Shown piece by piece: positions 37,210 to 45,784 of a stretch of 64,000 bases of DNA. Position numbers and translations under genes: made by a program. Under the pieces are notes generated by a model, which worked only from the letters and a program-made list of their open reading frames with translations, had not been told where the DNA came from and ran no database searches. Numbering within the stretch: the first letter of the stretch is position 1; each line of letters begins with the position of its first letter. The stretch lies in contig CATOTC010000001.1 in NCBI GenBank assembly GCA_951812975.1, positions 186,001 to 250,000 on the forward strand. Reading direction: 5' to 3'. The stretch is from an uncultured Acidimicrobiales bacterium. Lineage in GTDB: Bacteria; Actinomycetota; Acidimicrobiia; Acidimicrobiales; Aldehydirespiratoraceae.

Positions 37210-38058
37210 TCAGTTCAAGCGAGTCCGCAGTGCTGAAGTCATGGCAGCTACGGGCGCGGGCCGTCCAGTCCAGTGGGTGATCGCCACTGCAGCCTGATGA
37301 ACCAACATTGCCAGACCGTTGAAAGCTTCGATCCCCTGGGCACGCGCGGCGGCCAACCATGGGGTCTCGAGCGGGTTGTAGACGATGTCTACCACGATCT
37401 GGCCCCGGTGCAGCAGTGCCGGGTCACAGGGCAACCCACGGTCGGCGCCCATGCCGACGGTGGTCGCATTCACCACTATGTCGGCGTCACTGATGTCCGC
37501 TGGTTCGGCGACCGCACCGACTGAGCCGGCCAAACCCGCACAGACCTCTGCGCGCTGTGCGGTGCGGTTGACGACCAACACCTGCGACGCGCCGGCTTGC
37601 GCGCAGGCGCGGGCGATGGCCCGGGCTGCTCCACCGGCACCGAGAACCACAACGGTCCTTCCTTGCACCGTCACGTCGGAGTCTGCGGTCAGACCCCCCA
37701 GAAAGCCGTCCCCATCAGTGTTCTCTGCACGGATGCGCGCGTCCGCCAGCCGAACGAGACAGTTCGCCGCTCCAAGAGCCTCGACTGCGTCGGAGACTTC
37801 GTCCGCCGCTTGGGCAACCGCATCCTTGTGCGGGGTTGTGACCGACAAGCCGGCGAACCCGAGGGTCCGCATGGCCTCCAGGGCTTGGGCGCCCTTCCCC
37901 GCCGCGACAGGGAAGGGCACCGAGACCCAGTCGAGCCCCAACGCCGCGAAAGCAGCGTTGTGCAGGATCGGCGACAGCGAATGAGTCACCGGGTCACCGA
38001 TCACCCCGGCAACTCTCGTCGCGCCCGATACTGGGCTCATCGACAGCACCGGGCTCAT
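37210..38058 (-). CDS. aroE: Shikimate dehydrogenase
   Basis: About 282 residues. NADPH-dependent reduction of 3-dehydroshikimate. Substrate site GDPVTHSLSPILHNAAF, catalytic Lys in SVTTPHKD, the nucleotide loop VVLGAGGAARAIARA, NRT for the NADP phosphate, and NATTVGM are present. Start is ambiguous: ATG 38058 and ATG 38040 lie in successive units of a short tandem repeat and neither has a strong ribosome-binding site; I use the first. It follows mltG by 13 bases. Confidence 0.94.
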   Translation of the reverse strand: MSPVLSMSPVSGATRVAGVIGDPVTHSLSPILHNAAFAALGLDWVSVPFPVAAGKGAQALEAMRTLGFAGLSVTTPHKDAVAQAADEVSDAVEALGAANCLVRLADARIRAENTDGDGFLGGLTADSDVTVQGRTVVVLGAGGAARAIARACAQAGASQVLVVNRTAQRAEVCAGLAGSVGAVAEPADISDADIVVNATTVGMGADRGLPCDPALLHRGQIVVDIVYNPLETPWLAAARAQGIEAFNGLAMLVHQAAVAITHWTGRPAPVAAMTSALRTRLN

Positions 38059-38075
38059 GGCAGCACCGGGCTCAT
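38024..38075. repeat. Three 17-18 base tandem units at the mltG/aroE junction
   Basis: On the minus strand ATGAGCCCGGTGCTG occurs at 38075 and 38058 and in decayed form (ATGAGCCCAGTATCG) at 38040. The first unit contains the mltG stop; the second and third each supply a possible aroE start. Confidence 0.8.
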
Positions 38076-39628
38076 CCGCAGTACCCGAGTGAACGACAGA
38101 CTGCGACCGCCGCGTTGTGGTCGTCGATATTGGTGGTGAACGTATGGGCACCGTCCACCCCGCCGTGGTCGGTGCGAGCCCAGAACAGCAGTTCAGGATC
38201 GGGGTCGGGCTGCAGCGCCGCGCGGAGCGCAGCCTCACCCGGAGCGGCTATCGGGGTCGGCGGGATACCCGTGTTGAGCCGCGTGTTGTAAGGCGAGTCG
38301 ACGCGCAGGTCCGAGGCGGTCAGGCCCTCGGTGAAGGACTTGTTGAGCGCATAGTAGACGCTGGCGTCGACACCCAGCGGTTCACCCCGCAACAGGCGGT
38401 TGTACATCACCCTCGCCATCTGCGGACGGTCGACGTCCACTCTCGCCTCCTCTTCAATCAACGATGCGATGGTGATGATCTGATAGTCGGTCAACGCAAG
38501 CTCGTCGATTACCGGGTCTCTTCCAACCTCGTTGAGCAGGGCGCTGAAACGCTCGTCGAAGGTGTTGCTCATTCGCTGAATAAACCTAGCCTCATCGCGC
38601 AGGTCGTCTTCGGCAACGTCGTAGGTGGCGGGAAACAGCAGGCCCTCGAACCACGAGAACTGACCGATGTCTTCTGGCAGGAACTTCGACACGTATGCCG
38701 GGTTGTTGAGCGCGGCGGCGATCTCGTCACGATCGAATTGAGGGTTCTGTGCGGTCATCAGGTCAATGGTCTCGGCGACCCTCAGCCCCTCGGGGATCGT
38801 GAAGTTGTAGTACACCTCGGGAATCGGTCCAAGGTTCAAGATGTTGTTCACATCGACGTAGGGCATGTTCTCAAAGAGTGCGTACTCGCCCGCCTCGAAC
38901 GAGGAGTCGACGTCGCACCGCAGGAAACCCGAGATCGTGATCTCTCCGCCGTTGGGGCCGTCGCAGCGAAGCCAATGGCGGAAGACGGTGGCGTTGCCGA
39001 TCACTCCGGCATTGTCGAGGTTGGTGGCTATCTGGTTGACGGCCTCACCGTTTCCTACTGTGAAGATCACGGGTTCGCCGATGGGTCCCGCTGGAACGAT
39101 CTGCTCGTCGATCCAGCCGTAGATTCGCCCGCGGATCGTCGTGAGCAGGAAGAAGATGATCACCGCAACGCCCAGAAGGCGCAGGAACCCGCCCCAGTGA
39201 CTCCTGTAACGGACCCAGTTCCGATCCTCAGAGTCGTAACGGGGGTCTACCAGAGGTTCGGCGTCGGGTTCATCCTCAAGGACGTACTCGGTGCCCTCCT
39301 CGTCGGTCCCGGCCGCGATCAACGCTCCGGGCGGCGCCTCATAGTCAGGCAGCGCGACCCGCACGGCTCGGCTTTCGTCGGGCACTCCCGGTCCGTCGTG
39401 GTATTCGTTGGGCGTCGGGTCGAGCCCGACCGGATCAGCGGAGACCGTGGCCACGGGAGACTCCGAGACACGCGACTCATCACCGCGGTTCGGAATCGCC
39501 GCATCTACCAGGGCACGATCCTGGTGAACAGGACCTCCGGGGGGCGTTTGGTAGGGATCCTTCTCGGCCCAGCCCAAGAGGAAGGCAAGATAACCGGAGC
39601 GGACTCGGCGTGGGTCTTCGTCAGGCAC
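38072..39628 (-). CDS. mltG: Endolytic murein transglycosylase MltG
   Basis: 518 residues. It cuts nascent peptidoglycan strands and helps set glycan length. The first 145 residues are cytoplasmic, acidic and proline-rich. One membrane segment (about 147-165) is followed by a LysM-like part and the YceG domain, with likely catalytic Glu392 in ASLIEEEA and the later LNTGIPPTPIAAPGEAAL. Family members usually have a short cytoplasmic tail; long ones occur in actinobacteria. GTG 39628 overlaps the ruvX stop by eight bases. Confidence 0.93.
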   Translation of the reverse strand: MPDEDPRRVRSGYLAFLLGWAEKDPYQTPPGGPVHQDRALVDAAIPNRGDESRVSESPVATVSADPVGLDPTPNEYHDGPGVPDESRAVRVALPDYEAPPGALIAAGTDEEGTEYVLEDEPDAEPLVDPRYDSEDRNWVRYRSHWGGFLRLLGVAVIIFFLLTTIRGRIYGWIDEQIVPAGPIGEPVIFTVGNGEAVNQIATNLDNAGVIGNATVFRHWLRCDGPNGGEITISGFLRCDVDSSFEAGEYALFENMPYVDVNNILNLGPIPEVYYNFTIPEGLRVAETIDLMTAQNPQFDRDEIAAALNNPAYVSKFLPEDIGQFSWFEGLLFPATYDVAEDDLRDEARFIQRMSNTFDERFSALLNEVGRDPVIDELALTDYQIITIASLIEEEARVDVDRPQMARVMYNRLLRGEPLGVDASVYYALNKSFTEGLTASDLRVDSPYNTRLNTGIPPTPIAAPGEAALRAALQPDPDPELLFWARTDHGGVDGAHTFTTNIDDHNAAVAVCRSLGYCG

Positions 39629-40043
39629 GGGGCATTCCGGCGTCGAGCCACGACTGCAGCATCACCGCCGCGGCGACCTTGTCGACCACTCGACGGCGAG
39701 CATCGGCCTTCATCTCTTGTTGCATGAGGAACCGATCCGCAGAAACCGTGGTCAGGCGTTCATCGTAGGGCACTACTTCAAGACCGAGCGCTTCGCCGAG
39801 TGCGGCCGCCTCGCGCAGACACTTCTTGGCCGCCACTCCGAGCGATCCGTCCATGTTGTACGGCACACCCACCACGACGATCTCGGCTTCCCACTCGCTT
39901 GCCAGATCCGCTAGTTCGCGGTGCTCGCGTCGGCGGTCTCCCTGCCGTTCGACCACCTCGATCGGCATCGCCAGCGACCCCTTCGAGTCGCTCACCGCCA
40001 CACCGATTCGTTTGGAGCCGAGATCAATCCCGATGGCCCGCAT
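39621..40043 (-). CDS. ruvX: RuvX/YqgF RNase H-fold nuclease
   Basis: 140 residues. It opens with AIGIDLGSKRIGVAVSD, the RNase H-like first strand with the metal-binding Asp, and has VVGVPYNMDGSLG and YDERLTTVSAD. The family acts in 16S rRNA 5' maturation and may resolve Holliday junctions. ATG 40043 (start of homology) is in the third unit of a 14-base tandem repeat that begins at the alaS stop. No ribosome-binding site is visible; coupling to alaS is possible. Confidence 0.92.
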   Translation of the reverse strand: MRAIGIDLGSKRIGVAVSDSKGSLAMPIEVVERQGDRRREHRELADLASEWEAEIVVVGVPYNMDGSLGVAAKKCLREAAALGEALGLEVVPYDERLTTVSADRFLMQQEMKADARRRVVDKVAAAVMLQSWLDAGMPRA

Positions 40044-40075
40044 GTCAGTGGCCCACAATCATTGGCCCACATTCA
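40034..40075. repeat. Three 14-base tandem repeats spanning alaS stop to ruvX start
   Basis: Minus-strand units are TGAATGTGGGCCAA, TGATTGTGGGCCAC and TGACATGCGGGCCA. The first TGA is the alaS stop and the ATG of the third is the ruvX start. Confidence 0.85.
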
Positions 40076-42667
40076 TCGGCGGAGCGCTGCGGCGCGGACC
40101 TCGTCGAGCGCGTCGTTGAGCGCCTCGGCTTTGGATCCTCCGGCCACCGCTATCTCATCTGCGGGTTTGCCTCCCCCGCCCACAGTCTTCTTGGCGTCTT
40201 CGATGAGCACACCGGCGTTGAAAATGCTGTCAGGGTCGACCGCGGCGACCAACGCCACACCCCCGCTGTCGAGTTCTGCTCCGAGCACCACGGCGTCGAC
40301 TCCGTCGTGATCGCGAACCGACAGAGCAAGATCGCGAAGACCGTTGCGGTCCAGCCCGTCGAGCCGCGCCACCACCACCCCGTCGACCGCCCCCTCCGCC
40401 AGCGCGGGTGCTTGACCGATCGCCATCTGTTGTTTGAGCGCCACGATCTGCTGACGCAGAGCCTTGGCTTCGGATTTGAGTCGCTCGATACCGCCGAGCA
40501 GGTCATTGGCGGGAACGCTGAGAGTCCTGGCAGCCTCGGTTGCGCTGTGGCCAACGGACCGGAAAGAGTCGATCGTTGCCTGGCCGGTCAGTGCCTCGAC
40601 ACGGCGGATGTTGCTGCCGATCGACGACTCCGAGACGATCCGCACCGGTCCGATGTCGCCCAGGGCGCGCACATGTGTGCCACCACAGAGTTCAGTCGAG
40701 TGGGGGCCGGCCTCCAGCACACGCACAACGTCGCCGTACTTGTCGCCGAAGAAGGCGATGGCCCCAAGTTGTTGAGCCTCGTCCATCGTGGTCTCGAAAT
40801 GCCGGCAGGCGGGGTTGGCGAGCACCTCAGCGTTCACGAAGTCCTCGATTTCGGTGATCTCGCTTTCGGTCAACGCCTGGTAGTGGCTGAAGTCGAAGCG
40901 GAGCCGGTCGGGTCCGACATAGGAACCCTGCTGCTTCACATGTTCACCGATGACCGTCCGCAATGCCGCGTGAAGCAGGTGAGTGGCCGTGTGGTTGCGG
41001 CGGATCAACTCGCGTCGATCGTTGTCGATAGTCGCCTTGGCGGTCTGACCCGCGGCCACCTCGCCCTCGATCGACTCGATTGCATGCACGATGAGCCCCG
41101 GGACGCCGTAGCGCGTGTCTTTGACGGCTATCTCCGACGTTTCGGTGCGGATCGTTCCGGTGTCGCCGATCTGACCACCGGACTCGGCATAGAACGGAGT
41201 GCGGTCGAGCACCACGACCTCGTCGTCGACATGGATGATCTCTGCGACCGACTCGACCTCGTCGCGGCCCGTGAACTCGGTCTCACCGAACTGTTCAACG
41301 AGCTGCACGAGCGTTGTCCTGTCGTGGGCTTCGGCTTCGGTGCGGGCATCCTTGGCTCGTTTCTGCTGTTCTGCCATGGCTGCGCGGAAGCCCTCTGAAT
41401 CGACGGCGATGCCGCGCTCTTCGGTGATCTCCTCGGTGAGTTCGACGGGGAACCCGTAGGTGTCGTGCAGTAGGAAGGCAACGGCTCCCGGAAGCGGCTC
41501 GGCACCAGGACCGTCCCCCTTCAATTTGGCCAGTTCGGCGTCGAGGATGGCCTGCCCAGTGCGCAGAGTCTCGCGGAATCGGCGCTCCTCGCGGTCGATC
41601 ACGTCTCTGACGAACTGCCGGTTCTTGACGAGATCGGGATAGTCCGCTCCCATGACCTCCACGACTCGGTCAACCATCCGGCCCATCACCGTGGCCTCTG
41701 CATTGTCGGTGTCTTCGACGCCGAGTATGTAGGAGTGGCGCACCGCCCGGCGGAGGATCCGGCGCAACACGTAGCCGCGAGCCTCGTTGGAAGGGAAGAC
41801 CCCGTCGCTGACCAGCATTGCCGTGCTTCGGGCATGGTCCGCCAGAATCCGCAGCGAAACCAGTTGTTCGGCTGTTGCTCGGGACGCATCAACGCCGGTC
41901 AACTGGGCAGCTCTTTGCAGCAGAGACCGGAGTTCGTCGGTCTCCCAGACCGAGTCGACCCCCTGGAGCACCGAGACGGTGCGTTCCAGACCCATCCCCG
42001 TGTCGATCGAAGGTTTCGGCAAGGAGGTCTTGGAACCGTCGCTCTGCTGGTCGAACTGCATGAACACGAGGTTCCAGATCTCGATGTAACGATCCTCGCC
42101 GCCGTGCCCGGGTCCACCGCCGTCCCCGTACTGGGGGCCCTTGTCCCAGAAGATCTCCGAACACGGTCCACAGGGACCCGTCGCCCCCATCTTCCAGTAA
42201 TTGTCCTCGTCGAGGCGTTGCAGCCGTTCGGGTGGGATTCCAACCTCGTCCGTCCAGATGGCGGCGGCCTCGTCATCGCTGAGATGCACGGTGACCCACA
42301 GGCGTTGTGGGTCCAGACCCAGCACGTCGACAACGAACTCCCAGGCCCAGGCGATTGCTTCGGACTTGAAATAGTCGCCGAAGCTGAAATTGCCCATCAT
42401 CTCGAAGAACGTGAGATGGCGACTGGTGCGCCCGATCTCATCGAGGTCGTTGTGTTTGCCGCCTGCGCGCACACACTTCTGGACGGTTACCGCGCGGTCG
42501 AAGGGTGCGGCTTGTTCGCCGGTGAAGTACGTCTTGAAGGGGACCATGCCGGCCACGGTGAACAGCAGGGTCGGGTCGTGGGGAATCAGACTCGCCGACG
42601 GTCGGTGACTGTGGCCGCGCTCGGCGAAGAATGAGGCGAAGGCGCGGCGAACTTCGTTGGCTTGCAC
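40073..42667 (-). CDS. alaS: Alanine-tRNA ligase
   Basis: 864 residues. It charges tRNA-Ala and edits mischarged Ser and Gly. The class II catalytic domain starts VRRAFASFFAERGHSH, with FTVAGMVPFKTYF and TSRHLTFFEMMGNFSFGDYFK. The editing domain has HTATHLLHAAL and CGGTHV zinc motifs, and the C-terminal C-Ala domain ends the protein. GTG 42667 has TAGACT seven bases upstream and no ribosome-binding site. It heads the alaS-ruvX-mltG-aroE group. Confidence 0.98.
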   Translation of the reverse strand: MQANEVRRAFASFFAERGHSHRPSASLIPHDPTLLFTVAGMVPFKTYFTGEQAAPFDRAVTVQKCVRAGGKHNDLDEIGRTSRHLTFFEMMGNFSFGDYFKSEAIAWAWEFVVDVLGLDPQRLWVTVHLSDDEAAAIWTDEVGIPPERLQRLDEDNYWKMGATGPCGPCSEIFWDKGPQYGDGGGPGHGGEDRYIEIWNLVFMQFDQQSDGSKTSLPKPSIDTGMGLERTVSVLQGVDSVWETDELRSLLQRAAQLTGVDASRATAEQLVSLRILADHARSTAMLVSDGVFPSNEARGYVLRRILRRAVRHSYILGVEDTDNAEATVMGRMVDRVVEVMGADYPDLVKNRQFVRDVIDREERRFRETLRTGQAILDAELAKLKGDGPGAEPLPGAVAFLLHDTYGFPVELTEEITEERGIAVDSEGFRAAMAEQQKRAKDARTEAEAHDRTTLVQLVEQFGETEFTGRDEVESVAEIIHVDDEVVVLDRTPFYAESGGQIGDTGTIRTETSEIAVKDTRYGVPGLIVHAIESIEGEVAAGQTAKATIDNDRRELIRRNHTATHLLHAALRTVIGEHVKQQGSYVGPDRLRFDFSHYQALTESEITEIEDFVNAEVLANPACRHFETTMDEAQQLGAIAFFGDKYGDVVRVLEAGPHSTELCGGTHVRALGDIGPVRIVSESSIGSNIRRVEALTGQATIDSFRSVGHSATEAARTLSVPANDLLGGIERLKSEAKALRQQIVALKQQMAIGQAPALAEGAVDGVVVARLDGLDRNGLRDLALSVRDHDGVDAVVLGAELDSGGVALVAAVDPDSIFNAGVLIEDAKKTVGGGGKPADEIAVAGGSKAEALNDALDEVRAAALRR

Positions 42668-42674
42668 CCGGCGG

Positions 42675-42680
42675 AGTCTA
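42675..42680 (-). promoter_or_regulatory. Candidate -10 element for alaS (leaderless)
   Basis: TAGACT on the minus strand, seven bases before GTG 42667. Confidence 0.45.
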
Positions 42681-42730
42681 TCGTCGCCGATGCGGGTCCT
42701 AGAGTGCTTGCTGCGCGGGGTCGGTTTGTG

Positions 42731-43024
42731 TCAGTGGCGGATGCGCGCTGGGCGGTGACGGTGCGCCTCGCTGTCCGCGACGAACTCCGAGCGCAGGTCC
42801 TGTTCAGTCTGGCGCATCGCCTCGCTGCCCTCCTGGGCCGCATCGCGCAGATCCGAGATCAGGTCTCTGGTCCGGGCCGCGGCGCGTCTGCCGACGTCGG
42901 TGACACCCTGCAGGACCTGCTCGGGGGTGTAACGCTCAACCGCGCGGCGAAGCCGCTTCTGAAGGTAGACCGAACTTCCGAAGCCGAGAGTGAAGCCGGT
43001 CGCAGCCCAGAACGTGCGTTTCAT
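42731..43024 (-). CDS. Small conserved actinobacterial protein of unknown function
   Basis: 97 residues: a short hydrophobic N-terminus (MKRTFWAATGFTLGFGSSVY), then a charged amphipathic helical region and a basic end. It looks like a membrane-anchored helical protein. Its ATG overlaps the stop of the DUF948 gene (ATGA), so the two are probably co-translated. A small protein in this place between a DUF948 gene and alaS is common in actinobacteria; its function is unknown. Confidence 0.7.
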   Translation of the reverse strand: MKRTFWAATGFTLGFGSSVYLQKRLRRAVERYTPEQVLQGVTDVGRRAAARTRDLISDLRDAAQEGSEAMRQTEQDLRSEFVADSEAHRHRPARIRH

Positions 43025-43461
43025 CGAACCTTCGACTTTCTCGACCGTCGCAGGCCTCGTGAGCGCGCCGAGCCGCGCTGACTGTGCACTGTTATCGCCT
43101 TGCGGGAACGGCCCCTGCGCAGCGACAGCGTGGCTCTGCCGGCTCCTTTGACAATCGCCGCGGTCTTGATGAGCGGAGGCGTGAAGACTCTCTGGGTCAG
43201 CCGCGAGGCGACGTCCGCGGTTGCCACTACCCGCTCGACCCGACCCATCACCTCATCAACCCGTTCGAGTTCGTCGCCGGCCTTGGTAACCGTGGTGCGC
43301 AGGTCACCGAACATGGGGAGGCTCTCGGCGCGCAGTTCGTCGATCGTCTCGCGCAGTTGGCGCAGGGTCGCAACCAGTGCCTGCACAGCGAACACCAGGA
43401 TCACCACCACGACCAGACAGACGATCGTGACCACAACCGCGGCGAGGTCAACTGCGCTCAT
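43021..43461 (-). CDS. DUF948 domain membrane protein
   Basis: 146 residues. One N-terminal membrane helix (about 6-30, VVVTIVCLVVVVILVFAV) is followed by a heptad-like helix with regular leucines (ATLRQLRETIDELRAESL), a pattern of the DUF948 family (YtxG/general stress-like). The last 35 residues are extremely basic. Function unknown; association with the cell envelope is inferred from topology. Divergent from the secreted SLH/RCC1 gene. Confidence 0.78.
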   Translation of the reverse strand: MSAVDLAAVVVTIVCLVVVVILVFAVQALVATLRQLRETIDELRAESLPMFGDLRTTVTKAGDELERVDEVMGRVERVVATADVASRLTQRVFTPPLIKTAAIVKGAGRATLSLRRGRSRKAITVHSQRGSARSRGLRRSRKSKVR

Positions 43462-43617
43462 GGTGTACTTGGCCTGCAGCCGGCTTTCTCAGATTCTCTG
43501 GTGACCACGCCCCACACGCCCGACACCCTAGTGCCACCGTCGTGACTCTGGAGAGTTCACTGGGACGGAAGTGCTCGCCGTCTGGTAAGTTGCGTCAGGC
43601 ATCGTTTGGAGAATCTG

Positions 43618-45756
43618 ATGAGGTGGGTGTTCTGCTTCAGGTCAGCCGCTGGGTTGTTCGGGTCGCTCCTGTGTGTGGCTGCGGGATCGCTGATCGCCGC
43701 GTCGCCTGCGTCGGCGGTCGCAGGTTACGGCGATGTTGCCTATGACAGGTACTTCACTGAACCTGTCCAGTGGTCGGCCGACGAAGGCCTCACCGGCATC
43801 GGCGGTGCTTGTTTCCTGCCCGATACCGGTGTGTCGCGTGGTGAGGCCGCTGTCTATCTGTGGAACATGGCGGGAAAGCCCTCTGCACCTGCGCATTCGT
43901 TCGTGGACGTAGCCGACGAGGGCCAGAACGCGGCCGTGTCGTGGATGTCCCACAACAACATCACCACCGGTACCACCGAGACGACCTTCGACCCTGACGC
44001 GATCTTGACACGAGCGCATCTCGTCACGTTCCTGTGGCGGCTCGCCGGCAAACCTGAAGCACCTCCACATCCTTTCGTCGATGTGCACAGACCGTGGCAG
44101 CAGGCCAGTGTTTCGTGGGCGTCCCACACTCAGATCACCACAGGTACGTCTGCGACGACGTTCGCTCCCGACGCGACCCTGACGCGGGCACACGTCGTCA
44201 CGTTCCTGTGGCGCTACCAGGGCGAACCCCAAGTGACAGTCGATGCCAACACGCCGATCTGCGACCCCACAGGCTCGACCGAACCACAACCAGACACGGT
44301 CGGTCCGTTCGTGGCGGTCTCCGCTGGCGCCAGTACTTCGTGTGGTTTGAAAAGCGACGGAACTATCGCGTGCTGGGGATCCAACCTCAATGGTGAGGCT
44401 CGCGCACCTGCTGGTGAGTTCATCACAGTCTCAACAGGCTCCGGCCATTCATGCGCGTTGCGCACCGACAGCACAATCGCATGCTGGGGAGCCAACTACT
44501 ACGGCGAGACCGAACCCCCTGCCGGTGAGTTCACCACGGTCTCTGCTGGCGCGGCGCATTCATGCGGAGTACGCCGCGACCGCACAATCGCATGCTGGGG
44601 ATGGAACGACAGCGGACAATCTGATCCTCCTGCTGGTGAGTTCACCACGGTGTCGGGTGGCTATTGGCATACCTGCGGGGTGCGTACCGACCATACCATC
44701 GAATGCTGGGGATCGAATTTCAATGGCCAAGCTGCGGCGCCTGCAGGTGAGTTCACGACGGTCTCTGCTACCCAACATCATTCGTGCGGGTTGCACACCA
44801 ACGGCACAATCGCATGCTGGGGCGACTACGACCACTCGGGGACTAGAGGAAACGCCGGGGCGCGGGCAGATGCTCCTGCCGGCGAGTTCACATCGGTCTC
44901 TGCGGGCGACCTGCATTCGTGTGGGGTGTACACCAGTGGAGCAGTCGAATGCTGGGGCTTCAACGACGACCCCCACCTTGGTACCGTAGGGCATCTTCAA
45001 CCCCCGTCCGGCCGGTTCTCGGCCGTCGCAGCGGGCTTCTCACATGCCTGCGGGTTGCGCACCAACGGCACAATCGAATGTTGGGGGGACAATGACAATG
45101 GGCAAACCAACGGGCCGAACGTCGACTTGATACAGGCGGTGTACGTGGTTCCTTCCGACAAGATGCCGACGGAGGGCCAAACCTCAGCGATCGCCCACGA
45201 GATCGGCGAGGTGCAGGAGTGGTTCCGCGCCCAGACAGGTGGCAAACATCCGATCTTCGCCCGTGATCAAGGCTCTTTTTCGGTGGTGACCGTCAAACTG
45301 TCCAGTCGGTTGGAAGAGTCAACCTCATTCACACCGATCATCGCCGAAATCCACTCTGCTGTTCCTTCGATCAAGGGCCATGCCCTCGTAATTTACATTG
45401 AGGGACGGTGGAATCCCCAGCAGGTGCAAGCTTGCGGTTGGGCAGCCGGAAGGATGGTCGTGATCCCGATGGACAACTGCAACATCAGGCCGGTGCAGGG
45501 CTCAAGCTGGCCTTACGGTGCGACGTACCTGCTGGCACACGAACTCGCGCACGTACTGGGCGCAGTTCCCGAGTGCGCCCCGAACTACGGCCACAACGGG
45601 CATGCGCTCGACGACCGGCGGGACCTTCTCTACTCGGGTCCGGAACAACGTGACTGGCACAACCTCGTGCTCGATTTCGGCAACGACGACTACTACAACC
45701 ACGGTCGCGACGACTGCTTCGACATCGCCGACAGTCCCCTGTTCGGCAGTGACTGA
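43618..45756 (+). CDS. Secreted SLH-like / RCC1-repeat protein with HELAH metalloprotease-like domain
   Basis: 712 residues. A signal peptide ends near Ala33. Residues about 40-204 hold three SLH-like repeats (for example TTFAPDATLTRAHVVTFLWR), which anchor proteins to the cell surface. Residues about 230-500 hold seven RCC1-like blades of about 37 residues, each with a cysteine pair ten residues apart (SCGLKSDGTIACWG and variants). Residues 505-712 carry HELAHVLG (641-648), a zincin-type HExxH, followed by CAPNYGHNGHALDD, which may supply the third ligand since the usual HExxHxxGxxH histidine is a proline. ATG 43618 has GGAGAAT upstream. It interrupts conserved housekeeping synteny on the opposite strand. 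The substrate is unknown. Confidence 0.85.
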   Translation: MRWVFCFRSAAGLFGSLLCVAAGSLIAASPASAVAGYGDVAYDRYFTEPVQWSADEGLTGIGGACFLPDTGVSRGEAAVYLWNMAGKPSAPAHSFVDVADEGQNAAVSWMSHNNITTGTTETTFDPDAILTRAHLVTFLWRLAGKPEAPPHPFVDVHRPWQQASVSWASHTQITTGTSATTFAPDATLTRAHVVTFLWRYQGEPQVTVDANTPICDPTGSTEPQPDTVGPFVAVSAGASTSCGLKSDGTIACWGSNLNGEARAPAGEFITVSTGSGHSCALRTDSTIACWGANYYGETEPPAGEFTTVSAGAAHSCGVRRDRTIACWGWNDSGQSDPPAGEFTTVSGGYWHTCGVRTDHTIECWGSNFNGQAAAPAGEFTTVSATQHHSCGLHTNGTIACWGDYDHSGTRGNAGARADAPAGEFTSVSAGDLHSCGVYTSGAVECWGFNDDPHLGTVGHLQPPSGRFSAVAAGFSHACGLRTNGTIECWGDNDNGQTNGPNVDLIQAVYVVPSDKMPTEGQTSAIAHEIGEVQEWFRAQTGGKHPIFARDQGSFSVVTVKLSSRLEESTSFTPIIAEIHSAVPSIKGHALVIYIEGRWNPQQVQACGWAAGRMVVIPMDNCNIRPVQGSSWPYGATYLLAHELAHVLGAVPECAPNYGHNGHALDDRRDLLYSGPEQRDWHNLVLDFGNDDYYNHGRDDCFDIADSPLFGSD

Positions 45757-45784
45757 CCGGGGTCGGCGTATCAGCGATCGGCTA

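Noticed and set aside
38117..39727. 536-residue open frame on the plus strand
   Set aside because: It lies wholly antisense to mltG and ruvX, whose motifs are intact. Its composition is the Arg/Gly/Val/Asp pattern of a high-GC shadow, and it has no recognisable domain.
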